Shown here: in pieces, positions 9,482 to 20,219 of the stretch
Numbering within the stretch: the first letter of the stretch is position 1
How the letters are laid out: each line of letters begins with the position of its first letter
Assembly: GCA_902363335.1 (NCBI GenBank)
Contig: CABIZV010000002.1
Coordinates: forward strand, 124,001-188,000
DNA length: 64,000 nt
Source of the DNA: Enterobacteriaceae bacterium
Lineage (GTDB): Bacteria; Pseudomonadota; Gammaproteobacteria; Enterobacterales; Enterobacteriaceae
Reading direction: 5' to 3'
Notes under the pieces: generated by a model
Databases searched by the model: none
What the model was told of the DNA's origin: nothing
Seen by the model: the letters and a program-made list of their open reading frames with translations, nothing else
Translations under genes and position numbers: made by a program

Positions 9482-12400
9482 CTATGCGGTGACGGCAAAC
9501 ATCTTATCTAACCGGCTATATCCTAGCCCGTTAATCTTCTTCACTTTTATCTGCACGGGTATCCGCTCTTTCATCGCCTCAACGTGGCTAATGACGCCAA
9601 TAATCTTACCGCTGGCATTCAATGCGTCAAGCGCATCCAGCGCCGTGTCCAACGTCTCACTGTCGAGCGTGCCAAAACCTTCATCGAGGAATAGCGAATC
9701 GATACGGGTTTTATGACTGACTAGATCCGACAGCGCCAGCGCCAGGGCCAGGCTTACGAGGAAGCTCTCGCCGCCTGACAGCGTACGGGTATCGCGCACC
9801 GCATCCGCCTGCCAGGTATCGACCACCTCCAGCTCCAGCGCATCGCTGGCTTTACGCTGTAACAGATAGCGACCGTGCAGGCGGCTAAGCTGCTCGTTAG
9901 CCAGCCACACCAGATTATCCAGCGTTAACCCTTGGGCAAACTTACGGAATTTATCGCCTTCTTTAGAGCCAATCAGCGCATTAAGATGCGCCCAGTCTTC
10001 AAGCGTGGCGTTAGCTTTCTCGATCTCTTGCAATAAAGACTGCTGCTGCTGGCGATTATCGTTATCCTGCTTCAGCTGCTGGCGTAATTCCCCCTGACGC
10101 TCGCTGTTTTCACGCAGCTGGCGGGCTAATGTTTGCAGCTGTTGTTGCGCCTCTTCAAGCGTCAGCTCAGTGGGCAAGCCCTGCGGACGCTGGCTAAGAT
10201 GGCGCTCGAGCGCTTCTCGCACTTGGGCGGTAAGCGCCTGACGTTGCTGATGCTGAGTCTCGAGCGATTGCTTAAGCTGTTCCAGCCGTTGACGCTCATC
10301 GCCATCGAGCAGGGCGGCAAGAAACGCCTCCCGGCTGCTAAAGTGAGAATCAGCGAGCGCCTGGTCGAAGGCCTGCTCGGCCTGCTGTAGGCGCGCATTT
10401 TCCTGTGTTTTCTGTTGTTGCAGCGTCTGCCGCTGGCTTTCCAGCGCGATGCAGTCGTTGTGGACTTGCTGCCAGCCGTCAAGATTTGCCTGGCTACCGT
10501 CATTGGGTATCTGCGCCGCAGGCAGCGTTTCCAGTAACGGCTGAAGCTGTGCCAATTGTTGCTGAATATCCAGGTTTTGCTTTTGCTGCTGCTGCAAGCG
10601 TTGGATCTCCGCTTCGCGGGCGGCAAGCCAGGCCGATTCTTCATCGCTGGCAGGCGGCGTCATGCCGAACGCCGACAGCGTTTGGGCCAGTGCTTCGCTA
10701 CGCTGCGTCAGTTCATCGTTTAACTGTTTCTTCTGTGCCTGAAGCTCGCGGATCTGCCCCTCAATCGCTAGCCGCTGGCTGTGCTGATAGCGTTGCTGTT
10801 CGGCCTCTTCCTGCGCGCTTAACCAGCCGCTGATGTCGTCCGAAGGCGTCAGCGTTATCGCCAGAAGGCGTGTGGTTTCAAGCCATTGTGATGTAAGTAC
10901 TTGCTCCTGCTGAGAAAGCGATGCTTGCTCATCATTATCTTTGATCTGTTGTTTCTGCAGCGCTTCAAGCTGCGCGCGCAGCGTTGCACCGTCCTCCGCC
11001 AGACGAGTGACCTCTTTTTCCAGCGCATCGCGGCGAGCTTTATTGGCGTCGGGGACCAGCGCCTGATACTCCGCCAGCGCCGGATGCTGGGTGGAGCCGC
11101 AAAGCGGACAAGGCGCACCCGGCTGTAGATGTGCGCGTTCGGTCTTCAGGCTGACAATGGTCGCCTCAAGCTCGCAAATCGCCTTAACGTCGCTCAACTG
11201 CTGCTTTTTGTCTTTATAAATCTGACGTAGCTGAGTGAGTTCCTGGTTCAGTTTGTCCAGTTGCTGCTGGCGCTGCTGCCCGGCATCGGTAAGCTGCTTG
11301 CGACGCGCTTGCAGGGGCATAAACTGCGGATAAAGACGGCTAAGCTGCTGACGCAACGGGCGCGTGGCGGCATGTTGGGCTACCTGCTCGCCCAGTTCAT
11401 CCTGGGTCAACGTTAAGGTAGACGCAGGCAATTGCGCTAACTGTTTTTCCCGTTCGCGCAGTCGCTGCTCATGGTTTTGTAGCTGTGCGCGCTCTCGTGC
11501 TTGCTCGGCGAATGCACCGCGCCAACCGGTCAGTTCGCCTTGCCAGCGCTGGATACTTTCATGCTCTTGCAGCCACTGCTGAAGCGCATTATGCGTTTGC
11601 TGTAACGTTGTGCTCTGACGCTCGGCGGTATAACGGATCCGGTCGCGGAGTCGGCTGGCATCATGTAAGCGAGTATTCACTTGTTCGATGAGCTGGTCGG
11701 TTTTGGCGACGGTGGCAGCCTGCTCTTGCATGTGCGTCCAGCGAGGACGCAGCGCCTCGGCGGGTTGAGCGCGCTGTAGGGCGGTGAGCTGAGGCTGCGC
11801 TGCAATAAGTGACTGTTCCGTTTCTGCCAGCGCCTGCTGATTTTTTTGGGCATCCAGAGTCAACTCCGCCTGGCGGGCCAGCCACTGTTGATGCTGCGTC
11901 GCCATCGCCTGCTGTTGCTGCTGTTGCTTCTCTTCGCTAGTGAGTACCTGCAAACTTTCTTGTAGCGCCTGTTGCTGTTCTTCACTTAATAACACCATGC
12001 CGCTGGCCTGGGCCTGGAGCTTGTCTAATTCCCCGCGTGCCTGCTTATGTTTTTCAAATACTTTTGCGGAGATCTGGCCGTAGATTTCGGTGCCGGTAAG
12101 TTCTTCAAGCAGTTCTGCGCGTTCCCTCGGCTTGGCATTGAGGAAGGCAGCGAACTGGCCTTGTGAAAGCAACATGGAACGCGTAAAGCGGCCATAGTCC
12201 AGCCCGCTCAGAGAGGCCGTCATTTCCAGCTTATCTTTAACTTTATCGGCCAGAATCTGCCCATCAGCACAACGTGCTAGCTCTACGCGCGGCGCCTGGA
12301 GATTACCGTCCGGCTGATTACGGGCGCGGTTCTGGCTCCAGAAGGCGCGGTAGGCCACGCCCTGAACTTCAAATTCAACTTCTGCCAGGCATTCAGCGGT

Positions 12401-12625
12401 GTCGCGGGTCATCAGATCGTTTTGCGACTGCGATACCGTATTAAGCCGCGGCGTCTCGTGATACAACGCCAGACAGATAGCGTCGAGTAGGGTGGTTTTC
12501 CCCGCGCCAGTGGGGCCGGTGATGGCAAAAAGGCCGTTACTGACGAACGGTTCCTGAGTGAAATCGATTTTCCACTCGCCTTTAAGCGAGTTGAGGTTTT
12601 TCAGGCGCAGACTGAGAATTTTCAT
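9482..12625 (-). CDS. sbcC: exonuclease subunit SbcC
   Basis: 1047 aa (E. coli 1048). SMC/Rad50-like ATPase that with SbcD cuts DNA hairpins and double-strand ends. Walker A GPTGAGKT at residues 37-44; very long glutamine-rich coiled coil; zinc hook CPLCG about residue 500; ABC signature TLSGGESF and Walker [10 protein letters not shown] near the C-terminus. Its start codon overlaps the end of sbcD by four bases, which suggests translational coupling. Confidence 0.97.
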   Translation of the reverse strand: MKILSLRLKNLNSLKGEWKIDFTQEPFVSNGLFAITGPTGAGKTTLLDAICLALYHETPRLNTVSQSQNDLMTRDTAECLAEVEFEVQGVAYRAFWSQNRARNQPDGNLQAPRVELARCADGQILADKVKDKLEMTASLSGLDYGRFTRSMLLSQGQFAAFLNAKPRERAELLEELTGTEIYGQISAKVFEKHKQARGELDKLQAQASGMVLLSEEQQQALQESLQVLTSEEKQQQQQQAMATQHQQWLARQAELTLDAQKNQQALAETEQSLIAAQPQLTALQRAQPAEALRPRWTHMQEQAATVAKTDQLIEQVNTRLHDASRLRDRIRYTAERQSTTLQQTHNALQQWLQEHESIQRWQGELTGWRGAFAEQARERAQLQNHEQRLREREKQLAQLPASTLTLTQDELGEQVAQHAATRPLRQQLSRLYPQFMPLQARRKQLTDAGQQRQQQLDKLNQELTQLRQIYKDKKQQLSDVKAICELEATIVSLKTERAHLQPGAPCPLCGSTQHPALAEYQALVPDANKARRDALEKEVTRLAEDGATLRAQLEALQKQQIKDNDEQASLSQQEQVLTSQWLETTRLLAITLTPSDDISGWLSAQEEAEQQRYQHSQRLAIEGQIRELQAQKKQLNDELTQRSEALAQTLSAFGMTPPASDEESAWLAAREAEIQRLQQQQKQNLDIQQQLAQLQPLLETLPAAQIPNDGSQANLDGWQQVHNDCIALESQRQTLQQQKTQENARLQQAEQAFDQALADSHFSSREAFLAALLDGDERQRLEQLKQSLETQHQQRQALTAQVREALERHLSQRPQGLPTELTLEEAQQQLQTLARQLRENSERQGELRQQLKQDNDNRQQQQSLLQEIEKANATLEDWAHLNALIGSKEGDKFRKFAQGLTLDNLVWLANEQLSRLHGRYLLQRKASDALELEVVDTWQADAVRDTRTLSGGESFLVSLALALALSDLVSHKTRIDSLFLDEGFGTLDSETLDTALDALDALNASGKIIGVISHVEAMKERIPVQIKVKKINGLGYSRLDKMFAVTA

Positions 12626-13824
12626 GGCTGTTCCTCCTCGCCAGAATCATTTAGCGTTTGGATAAACAGCATGTGCAGCCGCTGTTGTTGCTCTTCCTCG
12701 AGGGTTTCCAGCGCCAGTCGGCGGTGGAAAACTTCTTCGACGCTCAGCTCGCTCAGGGTTTCGCGCTCCTGACTTGCCAGAATACGCTGCCGCTGTTCAC
12801 GGCTGCGGCGCACCAACAGCACCTCCACCGGCAGGTCATCGGTGAGCGTCTGGATTTTGCGCTGAATGTCGTGAAGATATTCATCGCTTGTGATCTCAAT
12901 ATCAATCCAGGTGGCCGGTTCAGCTTGTGCGTTACGCCATTCGGCTAACTGCGCACTAATGCTGTCAAAATCACCTTTGATCACCGCCAACGGCTGCGTC
13001 ACCGGGACAATCAGCGGCGTGACCTCAGCCAGTTTTCCGCCTTCGAAAGTGACCAGATTGACGCTTTTGCTTTTGCCGGTTTCGTCAAAACTCAAACACA
13101 GAGGCGACCCGCTGTAACGAATGTGCTCGCTGCCGCCAATTTTCTGTGACCGATGAATATGACCCAGCGCGATGTAGTCCGCCGGTGGGAAGTTTTGTGC
13201 CGGAAACGCATCCAGTGTGCCAATATAAATGTCGCGTACCGCATCGCTTTTGCTGGCGCCGACGGTGGTCAGGTGACCGCTGGCGATAATCGGCAGCGGA
13301 CGATCCTCGCGCAGTTCGCAGGCCTGCTGATATTGCTGCTGATAATACTCGGTAATGCTTTCCAGCACCTGGCGCTGTTTTTCCTGAGCGGACAGTCCCG
13401 CCTGGCTGGTAATAATGTCGCGCGGGCGCAAGAACGGCACCGGGCAAAATACGGCGCCGGGCGTGCCGTCGCGCAGATTTAAAATAAAGGGTGCATGACC
13501 GGCGCTGGCAATGACCGTGGTATTAAGGAACGACAGGATATCCCGGGATTCATTCAGCGTGGCGACGGAATCATGGTTGCCCGCGAGCACCACCAGATGG
13601 CAGCCCGTTTGCTGGAGATCGACCACAAATCGGTTGTACAGCTCACGCGCGTAGCTCGGCGGCGAGCCGGTGTCGAAGATATCACCGGCGACAATAATGG
13701 CGTCAACTTGCTCAGATTTTGCGGTGTCGAGCAGCCATTGCAGGAACGCGTGATGTTCAGCGGCGCGGCTTTTGCTGTAAAAGTTCTGGCCAAGATGCCA
13801 GTCCGATGTGTGGATAATGCGCAT
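12622..13824 (-). CDS. sbcD: exonuclease subunit SbcD
   Basis: 400 aa as in E. coli. Mn-dependent phosphoesterase partner of SbcC. Metallophosphoesterase motifs in order: [13 protein letters not shown] at the N-terminus, [16 protein letters not shown], then GHIHRSQ. The reading frame stays open to 13869 but homology and the SDWHLG N-terminus support 13824. First gene of sbcDC, divergent from phoB. Confidence 0.97.
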   Translation of the reverse strand: MRIIHTSDWHLGQNFYSKSRAAEHHAFLQWLLDTAKSEQVDAIIVAGDIFDTGSPPSYARELYNRFVVDLQQTGCHLVVLAGNHDSVATLNESRDILSFLNTTVIASAGHAPFILNLRDGTPGAVFCPVPFLRPRDIITSQAGLSAQEKQRQVLESITEYYQQQYQQACELREDRPLPIIASGHLTTVGASKSDAVRDIYIGTLDAFPAQNFPPADYIALGHIHRSQKIGGSEHIRYSGSPLCLSFDETGKSKSVNLVTFEGGKLAEVTPLIVPVTQPLAVIKGDFDSISAQLAEWRNAQAEPATWIDIEITSDEYLHDIQRKIQTLTDDLPVEVLLVRRSREQRQRILASQERETLSELSVEEVFHRRLALETLEEEQQQRLHMLFIQTLNDSGEEEQP

Positions 13825-13856
13825 AGCGGTTCCGGGAAAAGTGACGTAAAGTTGAT

Positions 13857-13896
13857 TATAAACATTCACCTACAGAGATATCGATGAATGTTTATA
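13857..13896. promoter_or_regulatory. 12-bp inverted repeat in sbcD-phoB gap
   Basis: TATAAACATTCA (13857-13868) and TGAATGTTTATA (13885-13896) are perfect inverted arms separated by 16 bases, just upstream of sbcD. A/T-rich operator-like sequence. I do not recognise the cognate regulator. It could alternatively cover the sbcD promoter. Confidence 0.5.
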
Positions 13897-13940
13897 CCGT
13901 GTGTCATAAACGGTGAAGGGCTATCATCGCACGGTCATGT

Positions 13941-13989
13941 TTATCATAAAACTGTCATAAATCTGACGCATAATGACGGCGTATATAAT
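13941..13989 (+). promoter_or_regulatory. Pho box and -10 of phoB promoter
   Basis: Tandem 11-base repeats: TTATCATAAAA, then CTGTCATAAAT, then CTGACGC (core box 13952-13969), matching the PhoB consensus CTGTCATA-AT-rich-CTGTCA. A TATAAT -10 hexamer lies at 13984-13989. PhoB activates its own operon at such a box that replaces the -35 element. Sequence match is direct; autoregulation follows from known family biology. Confidence 0.9.
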
Positions 13990-14015
13990 ACTGATGTCTA
14001 AAAACAGGGCAAATA

Positions 14016-14705
14016 ATGGCAAGACGTATTCTGGTCGTTGAAGATGAAGCACCTATCCGTGAAATGGTGTGTTTCGTTCTGGAGCAAAACGGTTTTCAGC
14101 CGGTGGAAGCGGAAGATTACGACAGCGCTGTCAACAAACTCAATGAACCCTGGCCCGACTTAATTCTGCTCGACTGGATGTTACCGGGCGGTTCTGGGCT
14201 GCAATTTATCAAGCATATCAAACGTGAAGCGCTAACCCGAGATATTCCTGTGGTGATGTTGACCGCACGTGGTGAAGAAGAAGATCGCGTACGTGGGCTG
14301 GAGACGGGGGCTGATGATTACATCACTAAGCCGTTCTCACCGAAAGAGCTGGTGGCGCGCATAAAAGCCGTCATGCGGCGGATTTCCCCGATGGCGGTGG
14401 AAGAGGTGATTGAGATGCAGGGGCTGAGCCTTGACCCGACGTCTCACCGCGTCATGACCGGCGAAAACCCGCTGGACATGGGGCCGACGGAATTTAAACT
14501 GCTGCACTTCTTTATGACGCACCCGGAACGTGTCTACAGCCGTGAACAGCTGCTAAACCACGTCTGGGGAACAAATGTATATGTTGAAGACAGAACCGTT
14601 GATGTGCATATTCGTCGCCTGCGCAAGGCGCTGGAACACAGTGGTCATGACCGCATGGTGCAAACTGTTCGCGGCACGGGTTATCGTTTTTCCACCCGTT
14701 TCTAA
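14016..14705 (+). CDS. phoB: phosphate response regulator PhoB
   Basis: 229 aa. N-terminal receiver domain with acidic pocket VVEDEAPI, phosphoacceptor Asp in [10 protein letters not shown] (about residue 53), Thr in VVMLTARG and Lys in ITKPFSP. C-terminal OmpR-type winged helix ending [10 protein letters not shown]...TVRGTGYRF. Activates the phosphate-starvation regulon. Followed by phoR after 21 bases. Confidence 0.98.
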   Translation: MARRILVVEDEAPIREMVCFVLEQNGFQPVEAEDYDSAVNKLNEPWPDLILLDWMLPGGSGLQFIKHIKREALTRDIPVVMLTARGEEEDRVRGLETGADDYITKPFSPKELVARIKAVMRRISPMAVEEVIEMQGLSLDPTSHRVMTGENPLDMGPTEFKLLHFFMTHPERVYSREQLLNHVWGTNVYVEDRTVDVHIRRLRKALEHSGHDRMVQTVRGTGYRFSTRF

Positions 14706-14726
14706 TTGTTGACAGGAGTGTGACCC

Positions 14727-16022
14727 GTGCTGGAACGGCTGTCATGGAAAAGGCTGGTTCTGGAGCTGCTGCTGTGCTGCTTCCCGGCCGTGGTACTAGG
14801 ACTGGTATTCGGTTATCTGCCGTGGTTTTTACTGGCGGCGGTGACCGGGCTGCTCATCTGGCATTTCTGGAATTTACTGCGCCTTTCCTGGTGGCTGTGG
14901 GTTGATAGAAGCATGACCCCGCCGCCGGGGCGCGGTAGCTGGGAGCCGCTGCTGTACGGACTTAACCAGATGCAGCTGCGTAATAAGAAACGTCGCCGTG
15001 AGCTGGGTAATCTTATCAAGCGTTTTCGCAGCGGCGCAGAATCCTTACCGGATGCGGTGGTGCTGACCACTGAAGAAGGGGCGATTTTCTGGTGTAATGG
15101 CCTGGCCCAGCAGTTGTTGGGGCTTCGCTGGCCCGATGATAGCGGGCAAAATATTCTTAACCTGCTGCGTTACCCTGAATTTACGCAACATCTTAAAAAG
15201 CGTGAATTCCATAAGCCGCTGCACCTGGTGCTTAATAGCGGACGCCATCTGGAAATTCGCATTATGCCTTATACCGACCGCCAGTTGCTGATGGTCGCCC
15301 GGGACGTGACCCAGATGCACCAGCTTGAGGGCGCCCGGCGTAACTTCTTTGCTAACGTCAGCCACGAGCTGCGTACGCCGCTGACGGTGCTGCAAGGCTA
15401 TCTTGAGATGATGCAGGAGCAGCCGCTGGAAGGATCGGTACGTGAGAAAGCGTTGCACACCATGCGTGAGCAAACTCAGCGGATGGAAGGGCTGGTCAGG
15501 CAGTTGCTGACGTTGTCGAAAATTGAGGCCTCACCCGTGCTGGCGCTCAATGAGAAAATTGACGTGCCGATGATGCTGCGGGTGGTTGAACGCGAAGCGC
15601 AGACCTTAAGCCATCGTCAGCATCAGTTCCATTTCGATATTGATGAGTCGCTAAAGGTGCTGGGCAATGAGGAACAATTGCGCAGCGCCATGTCGAATCT
15701 GGTGTATAACGCCGTTAACCATACGCCAGAAGGCACGCTGATTACCGTGCGCTGGCAGCATGCGCCGCACGGCGCGCTATTTAGCGTGTCTGATAATGGG
15801 CCGGGAATTTCACCGGAGCATCTGCCGAGGTTGACCGAGCGTTTCTATCGCGTTGATAAGGCGCGTTCGCGACAAACCGGCGGTAGCGGATTAGGGCTTG
15901 CGATAGTGAAACATGCGGTTAACCATCATGATAGTCGGCTGGATATCACCAGTGAGCTGGGTAAAGGTTCCTGCTTTAGCTTCCTGCTGCCGGAACGTTT
16001 AATTGCCAAAAACGACGGCTGA
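14727..16022 (+). CDS. phoR: phosphate regulon sensor kinase PhoR
   Basis: 431 aa, GTG start (as the E. coli frame [10 protein letters not shown]). Two membrane segments in the first ~55 residues, a charged region, a PAS domain (about 95-200), dimerisation domain with phosphoacceptor His in [13 protein letters not shown] (about 213), and the ATPase with N box ([10 protein letters not shown]), G1 (DNGPGI) and G2 (GGSGLGLAI). Phosphorylates or dephosphorylates PhoB according to Pst/PhoU signalling. Confidence 0.98.
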   Translation: MLERLSWKRLVLELLLCCFPAVVLGLVFGYLPWFLLAAVTGLLIWHFWNLLRLSWWLWVDRSMTPPPGRGSWEPLLYGLNQMQLRNKKRRRELGNLIKRFRSGAESLPDAVVLTTEEGAIFWCNGLAQQLLGLRWPDDSGQNILNLLRYPEFTQHLKKREFHKPLHLVLNSGRHLEIRIMPYTDRQLLMVARDVTQMHQLEGARRNFFANVSHELRTPLTVLQGYLEMMQEQPLEGSVREKALHTMREQTQRMEGLVRQLLTLSKIEASPVLALNEKIDVPMMLRVVEREAQTLSHRQHQFHFDIDESLKVLGNEEQLRSAMSNLVYNAVNHTPEGTLITVRWQHAPHGALFSVSDNGPGISPEHLPRLTERFYRVDKARSRQTGGSGLGLAIVKHAVNHHDSRLDITSELGKGSCFSFLLPERLIAKNDG

Positions 16023-16048
16023 TTCGGTGCTTGTCAGCTTAACTTTCC

Positions 16049-16080
16049 ACAGACCAGCCTCGGCTGGTCTGTTTGCTTTG
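16049..16080 (+). terminator. terminator of phoBR
   Basis: ACAGACCAGCC (16049-16059), two-base loop, GGCTGGTCTGT (16062-16072), then TTGCTTT. Strong GC stem with a moderate T-rich tail just after the phoR stop. Confidence 0.8.
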
Positions 16081-16433
16081 CAGTCAATGAAATGTCGGTT
16101 GATTAACGAACGTCTGGTTGTTTTTTGTTCGCATGATTAGCCAGATGTTTTTCTTAAATCCAGTTGAAAAGTCTGCTTGTAAATTCACTATCAATATAAT
16201 CATCTGGTTTTACGATCCCGTGTTGCTTTAAAACGTTATAAGCGTTTAAATTGCCCACCAGACAGTCACGAACAGACTGTTAATTCGCGGTAAATCAAAA
16301 AACTATTCTTCTTTACATCGCGAAGGGAGCATATCCCGCTAAGTTTGTCGTTGGTTTCCTCTGCATCATTCCACAGGCGCTGGCGCGATAAATTTTCGTT
16401 TTACAACACCACATCCACAGGCTGTAGTTACAT
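16081..16433. promoter_or_regulatory. brnQ upstream region
   Basis: A 353-base gap with no convincing gene. A perfect -10 hexamer TATAAT lies at 16195-16200 with only a poor -35 match, so the promoter call is weak. CAGACAG and CTGTTAA elements at 16260-16285 could form a loose stem. A long untranslated leader before brnQ is likely. Confidence 0.35.
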
Positions 16434-17753
16434 ATGACCCATCAATTGAAATCGCGTGACATCATCGCTCTGGGCTTTATGACCTTTGCGCTGTTTGTTG
16501 GCGCAGGCAACATCATTTTCCCTCCTATGGTTGGCTTGCAGGCAGGCCCCCACGTCTGGACCGCGGCGATTGGCTTTCTGATTACCGCCGTTGGCCTTCC
16601 GGTGCTCACCGTTATCGCGCTGGCGAAAGTGGGCGGTGGCGTCGACAGCCTCAGCACGCCAATTGGTAAAGTGGCTGGCGTTTTGCTGGCGACCGTGTGT
16701 TACCTCGCCGTGGGCCCGCTGTTTGCCACACCGCGTACCGCGACCGTCTCCTTTGAAATTGGTATTGCGCCGTTGACCGGTAGCGGCGAACTGCCGCTGT
16801 TTATCTATAGCGTTATCTATTTTGCGCTGGTGATTCTGGTCTCGCTCTACCCAGGCAAACTGCTCGATACCGTCGGTAACTTCCTGGCACCGCTGAAAAT
16901 TCTGGCGCTGATTGTTCTGTCTGTTGCCGCCGTGGTGTGGCCAGCCGGCCCTATCAGCAACGCGATGGAAGCTTATGAAACCGCGGCGTTCTCAAACGGT
17001 TTCGTGAACGGCTATCTGACCATGGATACGCTGGGCGCGATGGTCTTCGGTATTGTTATCGTCAACGCTGCGCGTTCCCGCGGTGTGACCGAAGCCCGTC
17101 TGCTGACCCGTTACACCATCTGGGCAGGCCTGATGGCGGGTGTAGGCCTGACGCTGCTGTACCTGGCGCTGTTCCGTCTGGGTTCCGATAGCGCAACGCT
17201 TGTTGACCAAAACGCCAACGGCGCGGCCATTCTGCATGCCTACGTTCAGCACACCTTCGGCGGTGCGGGTAGCTTCATGCTGGCAGCGCTTATCTTCATC
17301 GCCTGTCTGGTGACCGCGGTTGGCCTGACCTGTGCATGCGCCGAGTTCTTTGCTCAGTACCTGCCGTTCTCCTACCGTACGCTGGTATTTATTCTGGGTC
17401 TGTTCTCAATGGCGGTGTCGAATCTGGGGCTGAGCCACCTGATTCAAATCTCTATTCCGGTGCTGACGGCCATCTATCCGCCGTGTATCGCACTTGTAGT
17501 ACTCAGTTTTACCCGTAATTGGTGGCATAATTCCGGCCGCGTGATTGCACCACCGATGTTTATCAGTCTGATTTTTGGTATCCTTGACGCAATCAAAGCC
17601 TCTGCTTTTGCCGACGTACTGCCGGGTTGGACTGCCCGATTACCGATGGCGGAGCAAGGTCTGGCATGGTTGATGCCAACAATCGTGATGGCGGTTCTGG
17701 CTATAATCTGGGATCGCATGGCAGGACGCCAGGTAACATCAAGCGCGCACTAA
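16434..17753 (+). CDS. brnQ: branched-chain amino acid carrier
   Basis: 439 aa as in E. coli. Inner-membrane LIVCS-family symporter for leucine, isoleucine and valine with about 12 hydrophobic segments. The N-terminus [20 protein letters not shown] and the following GAGNIIFPP motif are family hallmarks. Ends with a strong terminator. Confidence 0.97.
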   Translation: MTHQLKSRDIIALGFMTFALFVGAGNIIFPPMVGLQAGPHVWTAAIGFLITAVGLPVLTVIALAKVGGGVDSLSTPIGKVAGVLLATVCYLAVGPLFATPRTATVSFEIGIAPLTGSGELPLFIYSVIYFALVILVSLYPGKLLDTVGNFLAPLKILALIVLSVAAVVWPAGPISNAMEAYETAAFSNGFVNGYLTMDTLGAMVFGIVIVNAARSRGVTEARLLTRYTIWAGLMAGVGLTLLYLALFRLGSDSATLVDQNANGAAILHAYVQHTFGGAGSFMLAALIFIACLVTAVGLTCACAEFFAQYLPFSYRTLVFILGLFSMAVSNLGLSHLIQISIPVLTAIYPPCIALVVLSFTRNWWHNSGRVIAPPMFISLIFGILDAIKASAFADVLPGWTARLPMAEQGLAWLMPTIVMAVLAIIWDRMAGRQVTSSAH

Positions 17754-17778
17754 TCTGCACGGCGCTTTAACGGTGTTT

Positions 17779-17809
17779 AACCACGGGACGTGATGTTCCG
17801 TGGTTTTTT
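17779..17809 (+). terminator. terminator of brnQ
   Basis: AACCACGG (17779-17786) pairs with CCGTGGTT (17798-17805), extended inward by GU/AT pairs, and is followed by TTTTTTA. Typical rho-independent terminator. Confidence 0.85.
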
Positions 17810-17893
17810 ATTTTGGGTACTTTAACCTAAGTTGTTCACGCGGTCGTTGATGGCCGCGTGGGGATGATGGGTCTGAACATGGCACTGGAAACG

Positions 17894-19246
17894 ATGGAAA
17901 ACAACAAGCTGAAGCGCGGGCTAAGTGCCCGGCACATCCGCTTTATGGCCCTCGGGTCGGCAATTGGTACGGGGCTATTTTATGGTTCCGCCGACGCTAT
18001 CAAAATGGCTGGGCCAAGCGTGCTGCTGGCCTATATTATCGGTGGCGTGGCCGCTTATATCATTATGCGTGCGCTGGGCGAAATGTCCGTGCATAACCCG
18101 TCTGCAAGCTCCTTCTCTCGCTACGCGCAGGAAAACCTCGGGCCGCTGGCGGGCTATATCACCGGCTGGACTTACTGCTTTGAAATCCTGATCGTCGCCA
18201 TTGCCGATGTCACCGCGTTCGGTATCTATATGGGCATCTGGTTCCCGACGGTGCCGCACTGGATATGGGTACTTAGCGTGGTGCTGATTATCTGCGCCGT
18301 CAACCTGATGAGCGTTAAGGTATTTGGCGAGCTGGAGTTCTGGTTCTCCTTCTTCAAAGTGGCCACCATTATCGTCATGATTCTGGCCGGTTTTGGCATC
18401 ATCATCTGGGGTATCGGCAACGGTGGGCAGCCTACCGGGATCCATAACTTATGGAGCAACGGTGGCTTCTTCAGCAATGGCTGGATAGGCATGGTGATGT
18501 CGCTACAGATGGTGATGTTTGCCTATGGCGGCATTGAAATTATCGGTATTACCGCCGGTGAAGCGAAGAATCCTGAACAGTCTATTCCGCGCGCCATTAA
18601 CTCCGTACCGATGCGAATTCTGGTGTTCTATGTTGGTACGCTGTTCGTCATTATGTCTATCTACCCGTGGAACCAGGTGGGCACCAACGGCAGTCCGTTT
18701 GTGCTGACTTTCCAGCATCTGGGGATTACCTTTGCCGCCAGCATTCTGAACTTTGTGGTGCTGACCGCGTCGCTTTCGGCAATCAACGCTGACGTCTTTG
18801 GCGTTGGTCGTATGCTGCACGGCATGGCCGAGCAGGGAAGTGCGCCTAAATTCTTTGCCAAAACCTCGCGCCGCGGTATTCCATGGGTGACGGTCACGGT
18901 CATGACGGTAGCCTTACTGTTTGCGGTGTACCTGAACTACATCATGCCGGAAAACGTCTTCCTGGTGATTGCCTCGCTGGCGACCTTTGCCACCGTATGG
19001 GTGTGGATCATGATCCTGCTCTCGCAGGTGGCATTCCGCCGTCGTTTATCCGCCGATGAAGTGAAAGCGCTGAAGTTCAAAGTGCCGGGCGGTGTGGCGA
19101 CCACCATCGCCGGTCTGGTGTTCCTGGTCTTTATCATCGCGCTAATTGGTTACCATCCAGAAACCCGTATATCCCTGTATGTGGGCTTTGCGTGGATCCT
19201 GTTGCTGCTGGTCGGCTGGATGTTTAAAAACCGCCGTCGCAGCTAA
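17894..19246 (+). CDS. proY: proline-specific APC permease ProY
   Basis: 450 aa from the ATG at 17894 (E. coli ProY 457). Amino acid-polyamine-organocation permease with 12 membrane segments; the family N-terminus [25 protein letters not shown] is visible after a short leader. The frame is open back to a GTG at 17858 (ATG alternatives 17864, 17867, 17879); I chose 17894 by comparison with E. coli. A 7-bp hairpin (17837-17843 with 17854-17860) lies just upstream. Substrate is from the E. coli assignment. Confidence 0.93.
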   Translation: MENNKLKRGLSARHIRFMALGSAIGTGLFYGSADAIKMAGPSVLLAYIIGGVAAYIIMRALGEMSVHNPSASSFSRYAQENLGPLAGYITGWTYCFEILIVAIADVTAFGIYMGIWFPTVPHWIWVLSVVLIICAVNLMSVKVFGELEFWFSFFKVATIIVMILAGFGIIIWGIGNGGQPTGIHNLWSNGGFFSNGWIGMVMSLQMVMFAYGGIEIIGITAGEAKNPEQSIPRAINSVPMRILVFYVGTLFVIMSIYPWNQVGTNGSPFVLTFQHLGITFAASILNFVVLTASLSAINADVFGVGRMLHGMAEQGSAPKFFAKTSRRGIPWVTVTVMTVALLFAVYLNYIMPENVFLVIASLATFATVWVWIMILLSQVAFRRRLSADEVKALKFKVPGGVATTIAGLVFLVFIIALIGYHPETRISLYVGFAWILLLLVGWMFKNRRRS

Positions 19247-19296
19247 TTTCTGCGCTGGTATGTGAAAACCGAATTGCGGTGTTTTGATATCTTAAC

Positions 19297-19330
19297 CGCC
19301 CTCGGCCTTAATGGTCGGGGGCGTTTTTTT
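19297..19330 (+). terminator. terminator of proY
   Basis: CGCCCTCGGCC (19297-19307) pairs with GGTCGGGGGCG (ending 19323) with GU and one mismatch, followed by seven T. It separates proY from ccdAB. Confidence 0.85.
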
Positions 19331-19334
19331 CGCC

Positions 19335-19366
19335 TGTGTACTGGAATGTGTGTACAATGAACACAT
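19335..19366 (+). promoter_or_regulatory. operator-like repeats and -10 before ccdA
   Basis: TGTGTAC occurs twice 14 bases apart (19335-19341, 19349-19355), and ATGTGT (19346-19351) is inverted by ACACAT (19361-19366) around a TACAAT hexamer (19353-19358). A repeat overlapping the -10 fits autorepression by the CcdA-CcdB complex. Repeats are seen directly; the regulatory role is inferred. Confidence 0.6.
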
Positions 19367-19386
19367 GCACGCAAAGGAGGCTTAAT

Positions 19387-19620
19387 ATGGCTACTCAACG
19401 CACCACCCAAAACGTCAATGTGACGATCGATCGCGATTTACTGAACCGAGCACGCGCTGTAGGCATGAACTTGTCCCAGACACTGAGTGCGGCTATCGAT
19501 ACTGAACTGCGCAAGCATGAGGCGGCACGCTGGAAGGAGGAGAACGCGGAGGCTATAGCTAACCTGAATGCTTTTCTGGAAGAACATGGCAGCTTTTCTG
19601 AACAATACCGGACGTTCTAA
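19387..19620 (+). CDS. ccdA: CcdA-family antitoxin
   Basis: 77 aa. N-terminal ribbon-helix-helix DNA-binding region (NVNVTIDRDLLNRARAVGMN), followed by the CcdA C-terminal toxin-binding segment with the hallmark RWKEEN and HGSFSE. Strong AAAGGAGG ribosome site before the ATG. The frame extends upstream to 19336 but that ATG lacks a ribosome site and covers the operator. Neutralises CcdB and represses the operon. Chromosomal copy between proY and malZ. Confidence 0.93.
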   Translation: MATQRTTQNVNVTIDRDLLNRARAVGMNLSQTLSAAIDTELRKHEAARWKEENAEAIANLNAFLEEHGSFSEQYRTF

Positions 19621-19622
19621 TC

Positions 19623-19934
19623 GTGCAGTTTACCGTTTACCACAACCCCAATAAGAGCGCCGTTTATCCCTATCTGCTGGATGTTCAGAGTGACATCATT
19701 GACGATCTGGATAAGCGTATGATGATTCCATTGAGCCCCGTGGAGAAGTTCCCTGGCAAATGGCCGGAACGCATCATGCCAATCATCCGACTGATTGATG
19801 GCAATGATTACTTTGCTATCGTTATTGAAATGGTTGGTGTACCAAAGCGGGGGATTGGCGGCGAGTTTTGCACGGCCATGACATACCGGAATGAGGTTAA
19901 AGCGGCTATTGATTTCATGCTGGATGGTATTTAA
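19623..19934 (+). CDS. ccdB: CcdB-family gyrase toxin
   Basis: 103 aa, GTG start two bases after the ccdA stop, so translation is probably coupled. CcdB hallmarks: MQFTVYHN start, DVQSDIIDDL, MMIPLSP and a C-terminal helix AAIDFMLDGI. F-plasmid CcdB ends Trp-Gly-Ile, and those residues are needed for poisoning GyrA; here the Trp position is Asp while Gly-Ile remain. The toxin may be weakened or target-altered, though divergent CcdB proteins vary. The frame is intact with no truncation. Confidence 0.92.
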   Translation: MQFTVYHNPNKSAVYPYLLDVQSDIIDDLDKRMMIPLSPVEKFPGKWPERIMPIIRLIDGNDYFAIVIEMVGVPKRGIGGEFCTAMTYRNEVKAAIDFMLDGI

Positions 19935-20219
19935 CTGGGGGCATCCACAGCTCCGCAGCTCAAGCATTCTGCTTGATGGCCGCAAAGAATCCTCTATAAA
20001 CTCATGTCTTTAAACAGTAGAGAGTATGATTTAGTTCACTTGATGCTGTATATCGTGCCGCCCGGCGCTGATAGCTTTTATCAAACATGACCCAGTGTTG
20101 ATCTTCTAAGAACTCGTCCCTGCGCCCCTATCCTCCTCCCTACAAAAAAGCCTAAAAGATGAGTAGGGTGAAATATCCGTATGGCAAGGTGGACACATTT
20201 TTGAAATAGGGGATAAACG
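19935..20219. promoter_or_regulatory. malZ upstream region with MalT-like boxes
   Basis: TCAAGCA/TGCTTGA (19960-19976) forms a short hairpin after ccdB. On the minus strand 20131-20140 reads GGGAGGAGGA, close to the MalT box GGGGATGAGG/GGGGAGGAGG, and GATGAG at 20158-20163 is a second weaker match on the plus strand. MalT controls malZ in E. coli. Boxes recognised by eye. Confidence 0.45.

Noticed and set aside
19387..19934. plasmid or prophage origin of ccdAB
   Set aside because: No integrase, replication or phage genes and no att repeats are visible; it is a two-gene insertion between proY and malZ.
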